A stretch of 8,724 bases of DNA. Origin: Candidatus Pullichristensenella stercoripullorum (GTDB taxonomy: Bacteria > Bacillota > Clostridia > Christensenellales > Aristaeellaceae). Shown here piece by piece: positions 1 to 5,742 of this stretch. The stretch is taken from NCBI GenBank assembly GCA_018712885.1, contig DVGE01000166.1, forward strand, positions 1-8,724, given 5' to 3'. The position numbers and the translations under genes are program-made. The notes under the pieces were generated by a model, which did no database searches, was not told the origin of the DNA, and worked only from the letters and a program-made list of their open reading frames with translations. The first letter of the stretch is position 1. Every line of letters begins with the position of its first letter.

Positions 1-525
1 GACAACTACAACGCCCATGAATACGGCGTCATCATCCGCGACGGCGTGCTCTACCGCACGCGCGAGACCACGCGCAACATGCTCATCGTCGATCAAAACG
101 GCGACTTCACCGTCCGCACCGACCGCGCGGATGACGACCCGGAGGCCGTGGGCGCGGAGCTGGTGGAGCAGGGTGTTCTTCACACCTTCGAATTCGGCCC
201 CGAGCTGGTGCGCGACGGCGTCGCCGTGGAGTTCGACCCCGGCTTCAACGTCATCTCCACGCGCGACACGCGCCTGGAGCCGCGCACGGCCATCGGCCAG
301 ATCGGGCCTTTGCACTATGTGGTCATCGTCGCCGACGGGCGGCAGGACGGATATTCCCGCGGTCTTTCCCTGCAGGAACTGCAGCAGCTCTTCGTGCGCT
401 ACGGCGCGCAGACGGCCATGAACCTCGATGGCGGCGGCACCACAGAGATGTGGCTGTGCGGTGAGATCATCAATCGTCCTTCCGGCGGTCAGGAGCGCTC
501 CATGTCCGATATCATCTGGTTTTAG
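1..525 (+). CDS. Phosphodiester glycosidase family protein (NAGPA domain), C-terminal part
   Basis: The reading frame is open from base 1, so only the last 174 codons are in the window; the start and any signal peptide or membrane anchor lie upstream. The family (NAGPA, PF09992) is named after the mammalian enzyme that removes GlcNAc from a phosphodiester on lysosomal glycans. Bacterial members are mostly exported or membrane-anchored and are thought to cleave sugar-1-phosphodiester bonds in envelope or exopolysaccharide. Visible family marks are the central stretch ending GPLHYVVIVADGRQDGYSRG (about residues 101-120 of the fragment), the family's signature AMNLDGGGTTEMW near residues 139-151 (NLDGGG from 141), and the typical ending with NRPSGGQERSMSDIIWF. 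It is followed 12 bp later by the small membrane protein, whose AGGAGG site overlaps this gene's TAG stop. Family call is firm; the natural substrate is unknown. Confidence 0.88.
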   Translation, partial: DNYNAHEYGVIIRDGVLYRTRETTRNMLIVDQNGDFTVRTDRADDDPEAVGAELVEQGVLHTFEFGPELVRDGVAVEFDPGFNVISTRDTRLEPRTAIGQIGPLHYVVIVADGRQDGYSRGLSLQELQQLFVRYGAQTAMNLDGGGTTEMWLCGEIINRPSGGQERSMSDIIWF

Positions 526-537
526 GAGGCTGGGACA

Positions 538-858
538 ATGCTGAGAAAAATGGCCCGGCGCGGGCTCATCGGCCTCGTCGCCGGCGTAGCGCTGGAACAT
601 GTGATCGCGCTCATGACGTCGATCATCCTCAATATGGGCTATTATTCGCCCTGCCTTGTCTCGCTGCCGGAGCGCGTCGGCGGCGAGATCAACGCCGTCC
701 TCTGGCAAACGGGCCTGAGCGCGCTTTTGTGCGGCGTCATCGGCGTCTGTTCCGTGTTCCTCGGCAACCGCCGCCTGCCCCTGCGCCGGCGCTGGCTGCT
801 CTTCGGCGTGCCGGTGCTCGTCTGCCTGCTGGTCATCGTGCTTTTGTATCTGCTATGA
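538..858 (+). CDS. Small integral membrane protein, DUF3021-like (106 aa)
   Basis: The ATG at 538 has an AGGAGG site at 524-529 with 8-bp spacing. The protein is mostly hydrophobic, with three likely membrane segments: about residues 9-32, 54-75 and 86-106, the last running to the C-terminus after an arginine-rich loop (RRLPLRRR), which suggests that loop faces the cytoplasm. The N-terminal RRGLIG and the central pattern with a YYSP turn followed by GGEINAVLWQT match my memory of DUF3021 proteins, which are usually somewhat longer with four membrane segments; this one would lack the fourth. No catalytic motif is visible. It sits between a phosphodiester glycosidase gene and a GT2-GtrA gene and overlaps the latter by 4 bp, so a partner role in that glycan pathway is plausible but only inferred. 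DUF3021 assignment is from pattern memory and needs a profile search. Confidence 0.72.
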   Translation: MLRKMARRGLIGLVAGVALEHVIALMTSIILNMGYYSPCLVSLPERVGGEINAVLWQTGLSALLCGVIGVCSVFLGNRRLPLRRRWLLFGVPVLVCLLVIVLLYLL

Positions 859-1961
859 TGCGCGTGGTCGTCATCCCGGCGCTCCAGCCGGATAACCGCC
901 TTGTTTCCTATGCGCGCTCGCTGCTCGCGCGCGGCTTTGCCCGCGTGGTGGTCGTCGATGACGGCAGCGGGCCGGATCACGCCGCCATTTTCGAGGCCGT
1001 GGCCGCCCTGCCGGGCGCGACGGTGCTGCGCCACGAGGTCAACCGCGGCAAGGGCGCGGCGCTGAAGATGGCGTTTGCCCATCTGCGGGAAACGCTCGAC
1101 CAGCCCGCCGTCATCGTCACCGCCGACAGCGACGGCCAGCACGCCGAGGCCGACGTGGAAAACGTAGCCCACTGTCTCGAAGAACGCCTGCCCGCGCGGG
1201 CGCTGGTGCTCGGCACGCGCGATTTTGGCAAGGAGAACGTGCCCTTCAAGAGCCGCGCCGGGAATCGCATCACCTCGGTCTGCTTCCGCCTCGCCTGCCG
1301 GGTCAAGCTGCCCGACACGCAGACTGGCTTGCGCGCCTTTTCCTCGGAACTGCTTTCCGAGATGCTGAAGATCGAGGGCGACCGCTACGAGTATGAGATG
1401 CGCATGCTCTCCTACGCCGCTCATCACGGCATCGCCCTGATCCAGTGCCCCATCGAGACGGTCTATGAAAACAACAATGCCGGCTCCCACTTCCATCCGT
1501 GGCGGGACTCGGCGCGCGTCTACCGGGCGCTGTTCGGGCCGGTGATCAAGTACGCGCTGGCTTCGCTGGCGGGCACAGCGGTGGATTTTGCCGCCTTTTT
1601 TCTCCTCAGCGCCCTCGTCTTTCGCGGCGACGCGCGCTGGGAGATCTTCTCCGCCACGGCGCTGGCGCGCGTGCTCTCGGCGACGGCCAACTACCTGCTC
1701 AACCGCCACTTTGTTTTCGAGCGCCATTCGCGCGGCGCGGCGCTGCGTTACGCCGTCCTCGCCGTGTGTACGTTCCTCCTTTCCTCGGAGGGCGTGTTCC
1801 AGGGATTCCATCAGTTTGGCGGCGCTCTGGGATCGGTCTTTGGTTCGGAAACGCTCAAGACGCTGATCAAGGCCGTCGTCGATACCGTGCTGTTCATCGT
1901 CAACTATCAGCTGTGCCGCAGGTGGGTGTTCCCGGAAAAAAAGCGCGGCATGGACGCCTGA
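855..1961 (+). CDS. Bifunctional GT2 glycosyltransferase / GtrA-like membrane protein
   Basis: A 368-aa fusion. Residues about 3-200 form a GT2 domain of the dolichol-phosphate-mannose-synthase type: VVIPALQPDN at the start, VVVVDDGSG at 31-39, NRGKGAAL at 63-70, the metal/nucleotide-sugar motif ADSDGQH at 90-96, then DTQTGLRAF and an IETVY stretch. Residues about 225-358 form a GtrA domain (PF04138), about four membrane segments, including the ATANYLLNRHFVF signature and a closing NYQLCRRWVF. GT2 enzymes of this type load a sugar onto undecaprenyl phosphate; GtrA proteins are thought to help flip such lipid-linked sugars. I start the gene at the ATG at 855, which overlaps the upstream TGA (ATGA, 855-858). 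A second in-frame ATG follows at 858. No good ribosome binding site precedes either, so translational coupling to the small membrane protein is likely. The frame is open further upstream to 729, but that segment is proline/arginine-rich shadow sequence. Donor sugar unknown. Confidence 0.9.
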   Translation: MMRVVVIPALQPDNRLVSYARSLLARGFARVVVVDDGSGPDHAAIFEAVAALPGATVLRHEVNRGKGAALKMAFAHLRETLDQPAVIVTADSDGQHAEADVENVAHCLEERLPARALVLGTRDFGKENVPFKSRAGNRITSVCFRLACRVKLPDTQTGLRAFSSELLSEMLKIEGDRYEYEMRMLSYAAHHGIALIQCPIETVYENNNAGSHFHPWRDSARVYRALFGPVIKYALASLAGTAVDFAAFFLLSALVFRGDARWEIFSATALARVLSATANYLLNRHFVFERHSRGAALRYAVLAVCTFLLSSEGVFQGFHQFGGALGSVFGSETLKTLIKAVVDTVLFIVNYQLCRRWVFPEKKRGMDA

Positions 1962-2003
1962 GAAACGATCTCCGCTTCGCAAAACGACAAGGGGGAGAGG
2001 GGC

Positions 2004-2681
2004 ATGGGATTCAACGAAAAGACGCACGCCTACATTGCCGCGCGCTATTACGTGCGCATGCGGGACGCCTTTGGCGAGCGCGCGCAGCCGGCGTTCATCC
2101 ACGCCGTGCAGTACTACGCGGGGCAGCGGGGCAGGCGCATGGCGCAGCGCGCCATCCGCGACGGCCGCCCCCTGACGCACGCCACCTTCCTGCAATACGG
2201 CGAATTGAAGATGAGCGGCGAGGTGACGCCGAACGCGGTGGAAGTCAAGAGCATCGCGCCGGACTACGTGATCCACATCACCGCCTGCCCCTGGCACGAG
2301 CAGTTCAGCGAGATGGGCTGCCTCGAAGCGGGCGCGGTCTACTGCCGTTACGTGGACGAGGCGCTTTGCCGCGGCTTTTCGCCGGACATCGTCTTCCAGG
2401 CGCCGCAGAACCTCAATACGTCGCCCTACTGCGTGCAGCGCGTGCTCGGCACGAACTACGCGCAGCGCCCGGACGACCCGCCGAAGACGGAATACAAAAA
2501 GAGCTTCGACTACCACTGCGGTCACCTCTACTGGTCGTTCCACGAAGTCGTTTCCGCGATCTTCGGCTCCGAGGGCGAAAAGGTGTCCGCCGCCGTTCTC
2601 GAGGATCTCGCCGAGGCCTATGGCCGGGAAATGGCCGACGCGCTGGCGGCGTGGAGACACACGGATTTCAACATTTGCTGA
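2004..2681 (+). CDS. L-2-amino-thiazoline-4-carboxylic acid hydrolase family protein
   Basis: A 225-aa soluble protein with a strong purine-rich ribosome binding site (AAGGGGGAGAGG, 1989-2000) just before the ATG. It matches the ATC hydrolase family (PF14196), named after the Pseudomonas enzyme that opens the thiazoline ring on the way to cysteine. Family marks are the N-terminal helix with QRGRRMAQRA (about residues 41-50), the LQYGELK stretch, CPWH at 95-98, and GC followed by YVDEALCRGFSP (about 105-124). There is no signal peptide or membrane segment, so it should be cytoplasmic. It starts 42 bp after the GT2-GtrA gene and is the last gene before a strong terminator, so it is probably co-transcribed with the glycan genes. 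No other thiazoline-to-cysteine gene is nearby. The family is large in Clostridia and most members are untested, so the real reaction may differ from the family name. Confidence 0.82.
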   Translation: MGFNEKTHAYIAARYYVRMRDAFGERAQPAFIHAVQYYAGQRGRRMAQRAIRDGRPLTHATFLQYGELKMSGEVTPNAVEVKSIAPDYVIHITACPWHEQFSEMGCLEAGAVYCRYVDEALCRGFSPDIVFQAPQNLNTSPYCVQRVLGTNYAQRPDDPPKTEYKKSFDYHCGHLYWSFHEVVSAIFGSEGEKVSAAVLEDLAEAYGREMADALAAWRHTDFNIC

Positions 2682-2687
2682 CGCCAT

Positions 2688-2726
2688 CGGCGCGCGCATC
2701 CCTGTGATGCGCGCGCCGCTTTTATA
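2688..2726 (+). terminator. Rho-independent terminator after the ATC hydrolase family gene
   Basis: A perfect 13-bp stem, CGGCGCGCGCATC (2688-2700) with GATGCGCGCGCCG (2706-2718), closes a 5-nt loop and is followed by CTTTTATA. It begins 6 bp after the stop codon at 2681. This is a strong intrinsic terminator that ends the first transcription unit. Confidence 0.9.
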
Positions 2727-2745
2727 GAAAGGCCGCCCATCACGG

Positions 2746-2778
2746 GGGTGGGGAAACGTAAAATTTGCGATCCCACCC
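2746..2778. promoter_or_regulatory. Inverted repeat upstream of the MATE promoter, possible operator
   Basis: GGGTGGG (2746-2752) and CCCACCC (2772-2778) are perfect 7-bp inverted arms flanking an A/T-rich core that contains AAATTT. The right arm ends 8 bp before the -35 box of the MATE promoter, a normal place for a regulator site. There is no T-tract, so it is not a terminator. A short G/C dyad can occur by chance in a GC-rich genome, so a binding role is only a suggestion. Confidence 0.3.
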
Positions 2779-2786
2779 GCGCGTTC

Positions 2787-2815
2787 TTGACAGTGCCCGG
2801 AAATGCCATTAATAT
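2787..2815 (+). promoter_or_regulatory. SigA-type promoter for the MATE transporter gene
   Basis: A perfect -35 box TTGACA (2787-2792) is followed after exactly 17 bp by TAATAT (2810-2815), one mismatch from TATAAT. It lies in a locally A/T-rich stretch between a terminator and the next gene, so placement and sequence agree. Transcription would start near 2822, giving a leader of about 90 nt. Confidence 0.85.
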
Positions 2816-2840
2816 ATTTTTTATAGAGACGCGCACATGA

Positions 2841-2877
2841 GCGCGGAAAGACGGGCGCGGTCTTTGCCCGTCCGCGC
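2841..2877 (+). other. Stem-loop in the 5' leader of the MATE gene
   Basis: In the predicted leader RNA, GCGCGG (2841-2846) pairs with CCGCGC (2872-2877) and ACGGGC (2851-2856) pairs with GCCCGT (2866-2871). The result is a 12-bp hairpin interrupted on one side by the bulge AAAG, with a 9-nt loop. No T-tract follows, and the ribosome binding site region (around 2895-2909) is outside the stem. I do not recognise a known riboswitch class. It may simply stabilise the mRNA, or it may be a regulatory leader. Confidence 0.4.
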
Positions 2878-2914
2878 GCGCCGTTCGGGGCACAGGAAGG
2901 GATGAAAGGCACAA

Positions 2915-4327
2915 ATGGAAAAGGCGGCGGAAAACAAAATGGGCGTCATGCCCATCGGAAAACTCGTATTGAACATGTCGGTGCCGCTGATGATCTCGAT
3001 GCTGGTACAGGCGCTGTACAATGTCGTCGACAGCATCTTCGTCAGCATGGTCAGCGAGGAGGCGCTCTCGGCGGTCTCCTTCAGCTTTCCCGCGCAGAAT
3101 CTGATGATCGGCCTGGCGACGGGCACGGCGGTCGGCGTCAACGCGCTCCTGTCTCGCGCCCTGGGCGCGGGCGACCGCGAGCGGGCCAACCGCGTCGCCG
3201 AGCACGGCGTGTTCCTTTCCCTGGTGGGTTACGCCGTCTTTTTGCTCTTCGGTCTTTTCGGCAGCCGCGCCTTCATACTCTCGCAGACGCACAACAGCGT
3301 CATCGTCGAATACGGCGTGGATTACCTCACGGTGGTCTGCTGCTTCTCCTTCGGCCTCTACGGGCAGATGATCTTCGAACGCCTGATGCAGGCCACGGGC
3401 CGCACCTTCTACACGATGATCACCCAGAGCACGGGCGCGATCATCAACATCATCCTCGATCCCATCTTTATCCTGCCCAAGGGCTACGATATGGGCCTGT
3501 TCAAAATGCCCATCGGCTTTGACATGGGCACCGAGGGCGCGGCCATCGCCACCGTCATCGGCCAGATCGTGGCCTTCATCATGGCGGCGATCATCAACGA
3601 GCGCAAGAACCCGGATATCCGCCTGCAACTGCGCAAATTCCGCCCGCAGGGAAAACTGATCGCGCGCATCTACGCCATCGGCCTGCCCTCGGTGATCATG
3701 ATGGCCATCGGCTCGGTGATGACCTGGCTGATGAACATCATCCTCATCAACTACACGGCGGGCAAGGAGACGGCGGCCACGGTGTTCGGCGCTTACTTCA
3801 AGCTCAACAGCTTCGTGTTCATGCCGGTGTTCGGCTTGAACAACGGCGTCATCCCCATCCTCGCCTACAACTACGGCGCGCAGAAGCGCAGCCGCATGAC
3901 GAAGACCATCCGGGTGTCGCTCTGCTATGCCAGCGCCTTCATGCTGCTGGGCACGATCGTCTTTTTGGCCGTTCCGCAGGTGCTGCTCGGCTTTTTCAAC
4001 GCCAGCGAGACGATGCTGGCCATCGGCGAGCCCGCGCTGCGCATCATCGGCACCACGTTTGTCGTCGCCGGCGTTTGCATCGTGCTCAGCTCCGTGTTCC
4101 AGGCGCTCGGGTACAGCATTTACTCCATGCTCGTCTCCCTGGCGCGCCAGCTGATCGTGCTGGTGCCGGTCGCGTGGGCGCTGGCCGCGCTCGGCCGCTC
4201 GCTCGACAACGACGACCTTGTCTGGCTCTCTTTCCCCGTGGCGGAAGTCGTCTCGGCGGCGGTCACGGCGGTCTTTTTCGTGCGGCTCAACAAAAACGTC
4301 ATCAGCAAGATCCCGGATCGCCCTTGA
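2915..4327 (+). CDS. MATE family efflux transporter
   Basis: A 470-aa polytopic membrane protein of normal MATE length, with about 12 membrane segments in two MatE repeats (about residues 18-180 and 245-410). The first helix carries the family's usual opening (MPIGKLVLNMSVPLMISMLV, about 12-31), followed by YNVVDSIFVS. The second repeat opens with a proline-containing helix (IGLPSVIMMAIGSVMTWLMN) and includes the PVFGLNNGVIPILAYNYGA segment typical of the family. MATE proteins export cationic drugs, metabolites or other small molecules using a Na+ or H+ gradient. The substrate cannot be read from sequence, and none of its neighbours is an obvious biosynthetic partner. The ATG at 2915 follows GAAAGG (2904-2909) at 5-bp spacing; an earlier ATG at 2902 is in another frame. 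The gene has its own promoter and terminator, so it is a single-gene unit. Confidence 0.93.
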   Translation: MEKAAENKMGVMPIGKLVLNMSVPLMISMLVQALYNVVDSIFVSMVSEEALSAVSFSFPAQNLMIGLATGTAVGVNALLSRALGAGDRERANRVAEHGVFLSLVGYAVFLLFGLFGSRAFILSQTHNSVIVEYGVDYLTVVCCFSFGLYGQMIFERLMQATGRTFYTMITQSTGAIINIILDPIFILPKGYDMGLFKMPIGFDMGTEGAAIATVIGQIVAFIMAAIINERKNPDIRLQLRKFRPQGKLIARIYAIGLPSVIMMAIGSVMTWLMNIILINYTAGKETAATVFGAYFKLNSFVFMPVFGLNNGVIPILAYNYGAQKRSRMTKTIRVSLCYASAFMLLGTIVFLAVPQVLLGFFNASETMLAIGEPALRIIGTTFVVAGVCIVLSSVFQALGYSIYSMLVSLARQLIVLVPVAWALAALGRSLDNDDLVWLSFPVAEVVSAAVTAVFFVRLNKNVISKIPDRP

Positions 4328-4340
4328 ACCGCTCTGTTCC

Positions 4341-4377
4341 CAAGCCCGCATTCCCACCGGAGCGCGGGCTTGTTTTT
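4341..4377 (+). terminator. Rho-independent terminator after the MATE gene
   Basis: CAAGCCCGC (4341-4349) pairs perfectly with GCGGGCTTG (4364-4372), a 9-bp stem with a 14-nt loop, followed at once by TTTTTGTCC. It starts 13 bp after the MATE stop codon and separates that gene from the sugar importer operon. Confidence 0.87.
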
Positions 4378-4412
4378 GTCCGATCGGCGGGGGAAGGCGC
4401 TTGCGGACGCGG

Positions 4413-4510
4413 CTTGTAAAAAATCGTGATACGGAATTGAGTGAACAAATTTCATAAAATATTGCCTTGCAAAACGCGGCAAAATGCGCGATGATATTGG
4501 TGTAAAGTAC
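4413..4510 (+). promoter_or_regulatory. Probable promoter/operator region of the sugar importer operon
   Basis: This is the only clearly A/T-rich stretch between the MATE terminator and the binding-protein gene, so the operon promoter should be here. No -35/-10 pair is convincing: TAAAAT (4455-4460) is a good -10 without a good -35, TTGCAA (4467-4472) is a reasonable -35 with only weak -10 candidates downstream, and TGTAAA (4501-4506) has an upstream TG like an extended -10. A weak core promoter fits a gene that needs an activator. The region also contains a 10-bp tandem repeat (4469-4488) and an imperfect dyad (ATATTGCC 4459-4466 with GGCAAAAT 4478-4485). Confidence 0.4.
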
Positions 4511-4543
4511 ATGAGCCTGTTGTTGGTTCCAACCGCGCTCATG
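4510..4543. promoter_or_regulatory. Nested inverted repeat upstream of the binding-protein gene
   Basis: CATGAGC (4510-4516) and GCTCATG (4537-4543) are perfect 7-bp inverted arms. Between them lies a second dyad, GTTGG (4522-4526) with CCAAC (4529-4533) around TT. As DNA this could be an operator just downstream of the promoter; as RNA it could only fold with an inner loop too tight for the small stem, so the outer stem would dominate. No T-tract follows. Function is inferred from position only. Confidence 0.35.
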
Positions 4544-4580
4544 GATGCCCAGGCACGCCAGCGCCCGGGAAAAGCTGCGA

Positions 4581-4598
4581 GAACGCGCGCATGCGTTC
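4581..4598 (+). other. Small hairpin just upstream of the ribosome binding site
   Basis: GAACGC (4581-4586) and GCGTTC (4593-4598) form a perfect 6-bp stem with a 6-nt loop, ending 10 bases before the AAGGAG site (4608-4613) of the binding-protein gene. It does not cover the site itself. It could protect the 5' end of the message; a chance origin is also possible. Confidence 0.3.
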
Positions 4599-4622
4599 AA
4601 CATAAACAAGGAGTGAGGTAAC

Positions 4623-5609
4623 ATGAAAAAGGTATTCGCGTTGCTCATGATCTGCGCTCTGCTGCTCTGCTCTGCGTTCGCTTCCGCCGAAGGCGAGCTC
4701 ATCAGCGTTGGCATCGTCAACAATCCGCCGTCTGAGTCCGGCTATCGCGAAGCGAACGTCGAGGACTTTGAAAAGGTCTTCTCCGCCGAGAACGGCTATG
4801 ATACCCAGACCTTCTACAGCCTGAAGAACGACGAGCAGCTCAACGCCGCCCAGCAGTTCATCACCGAAGGCGTTGCCTACCTGCTGATCTCCGCCGCTGA
4901 GACCACCGGCTGGGACAACGTGCTGGCCTCCGCGCAGGAGAACGGCGTGCGCGTGTTCCTGTTCGACCGCATGATCGACTGTGACGAGAGCCTCTACGAG
5001 GCCGCCGTCGTTTCCGACATGCGCAACCAGGGCGTCACCGCCGTGGAATGGCTGAAGAGCCAGGGCCTTGAGGAGTACAACATCGTGCACATCCAGGGCG
5101 TCATGGGTTCCGACGCGCAGATCGGCCGTACCGAGCCTCTGAACGAGCAGGTCGCCGCCGAGCCGGATACCTGGCACATCGTCGTGCAGCAGACCGCGTC
5201 TTGGGACGAGGCTGAGGCCAAGACCATCACCGAGGCTGCCATCAACTCCGGCGAGCCCTTCAACGTCATCTACGCCGAGAACGACGGCATGGCCCGTGGC
5301 GCCGTTGCCGCTCTGGACGAGGCTGGCATCACCCACGGCGTTGACGGCGACGTCATCGTCATGGGCTTCGACACCAACCGCTGGGCGCTCCGCGAACTGC
5401 AGGCTGGCAACTGGAACTACGATGGTCAGTGCAGCCCCTATCAGGCTCAGGTCATCAGCGACATGATCCAGCAGCTCGAGGCCGGCGAGGAGCTCAACCT
5501 CGAAAGCAAGAAGATCATCACCGAGGAGCGCGGCTTTGACGCGACCACCATCACCGAGGAAGACATCGTCAACTACGGCATCGGCGACGATCCTGGCGTG
5601 ATCGAATAA
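4623..5609 (+). CDS. ytfQ: Sugar ABC transporter substrate-binding protein, YtfQ-like (galactofuranose type)
   Basis: A 328-aa periplasmic-binding-protein type I fold (Peripla_BP_4) that captures a sugar outside the membrane and delivers it to the permease pair. Residues 1-22 are a signal peptide with A-S-A before a likely signal peptidase I cut at 22/23. Cysteines at 11 and 16 are preceded by I and L, not the small residue a lipobox needs. Stretches resembling E. coli YtfQ (from memory) are ESGYREAN near residue 38 (YtfQ: ESGWRAA), FLFDRMID (YtfQ: FLLDRSID), IQGVMGSDAQIGR, and VIYAENDGMARGAVAALDEAG. The later GFDTNRW stretch differs from the YtfQ equivalent, so the sugar may not be galactofuranose. 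The start is set by AAGGAG at 4608-4613. It is the first gene of the operon, followed by a 200-bp structured gap before the ATPase gene. Alternative: a related arabinofuranose, ribose or galactose binder. Confidence 0.88.
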   Translation: MKKVFALLMICALLLCSAFASAEGELISVGIVNNPPSESGYREANVEDFEKVFSAENGYDTQTFYSLKNDEQLNAAQQFITEGVAYLLISAAETTGWDNVLASAQENGVRVFLFDRMIDCDESLYEAAVVSDMRNQGVTAVEWLKSQGLEEYNIVHIQGVMGSDAQIGRTEPLNEQVAAEPDTWHIVVQQTASWDEAEAKTITEAAINSGEPFNVIYAENDGMARGAVAALDEAGITHGVDGDVIVMGFDTNRWALRELQAGNWNYDGQCSPYQAQVISDMIQQLEAGEELNLESKKIITEERGFDATTITEEDIVNYGIGDDPGVIE

Positions 5610-5631
5610 GTCGCAAGCGCCGGTACATGAA

Positions 5632-5650
5632 GCCGTCCACGGAGGACGGC
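5632..5650 (+). other. Intercistronic stem-loop after the binding-protein gene
   Basis: GCCGTCC (5632-5638) pairs perfectly with GGACGGC (5644-5650) around a 5-nt loop, 22 bp after the stop codon at 5609. The following bases are G/C-rich with no T-tract, so it should not terminate strongly. A stem-loop here would be expected to protect the 3' end of a processed binding-protein message. Confidence 0.5.
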
Positions 5651-5655
5651 GGGGC

Positions 5656-5679
5656 CAGCGGCGCCGTCAGCGGCGCGTC
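5656..5679 (+). repeat. 12-bp imperfect tandem repeat in the intercistronic spacer
   Basis: CAGCGGCGC occurs at 5656-5664 and 5668-5676, giving two 12-bp units, CAGCGGCGCCGT and CAGCGGCGCGTC. Within it GCGCC (5661-5665) can pair with GGCGC (5672-5676), and GTCAG (5666-5670) with CTGAC (5679-5683). It adds to the folded nature of the spacer. Chance in G/C-rich sequence cannot be excluded. Confidence 0.35.
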
Positions 5680-5698
5680 TGACCCAAGGCAGAACATC

Positions 5699-5742
5699 GT
5701 GCGGTGTGGCTATGTGGTGTATTCCGCGTAACCACACCGTAC
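5699..5742 (+). other. Long stem-loop with an alternative pairing, upstream of the ATPase gene
   Basis: Bases 5699-5709 pair with 5732-5742 in an 11-bp stem (core CGGTGTGG with CCACACCG, plus G-U, U-A and G-C below) closing a 22-nt loop. A second copy of the left arm inside the loop, TGTGGT (5713-5718), can instead pair with ACCACA (5731-5736). The two folds compete for the same right arm. The structure ends 67 bases before the ATPase start codon and has no T-tract. Confidence 0.45.

Noticed and set aside
729..854. Upstream extension of the GT2-GtrA protein in the same frame
   Set aside because: The extra 42 residues are Pro/Arg/Ala-rich, overlap the small membrane protein in another frame, and precede the natural GT2 start (VVVIPAL). 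The ATG at 855 with the ATGA overlap is the better start.
1499..2707. Open + strand frame of about 400 codons across the GT2-GtrA and ATC hydrolase genes
   Set aside because: It is out of frame with both recognised genes, its translation is Arg/Gly/Ala-rich without motifs, and it spans their intergenic gap.
642..2912. Very long open frame on the minus strand (about 756 codons), and similar ones at 2618-4723 and 5747-7603
   Set aside because: They run antisense across several well-supported genes, their terminators and promoters. Their translations are rich in R, H, A, D and G with no family motif, the usual product of G/C-rich codon bias read on the opposite strand.
4501..4514. Catabolite-response (cre/CcpA) operator near the importer promoter
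   Set aside because: TGTAAAGTACATGA has cre-like ends but lacks the central CG and the symmetric half-sites the CcpA consensus requires.
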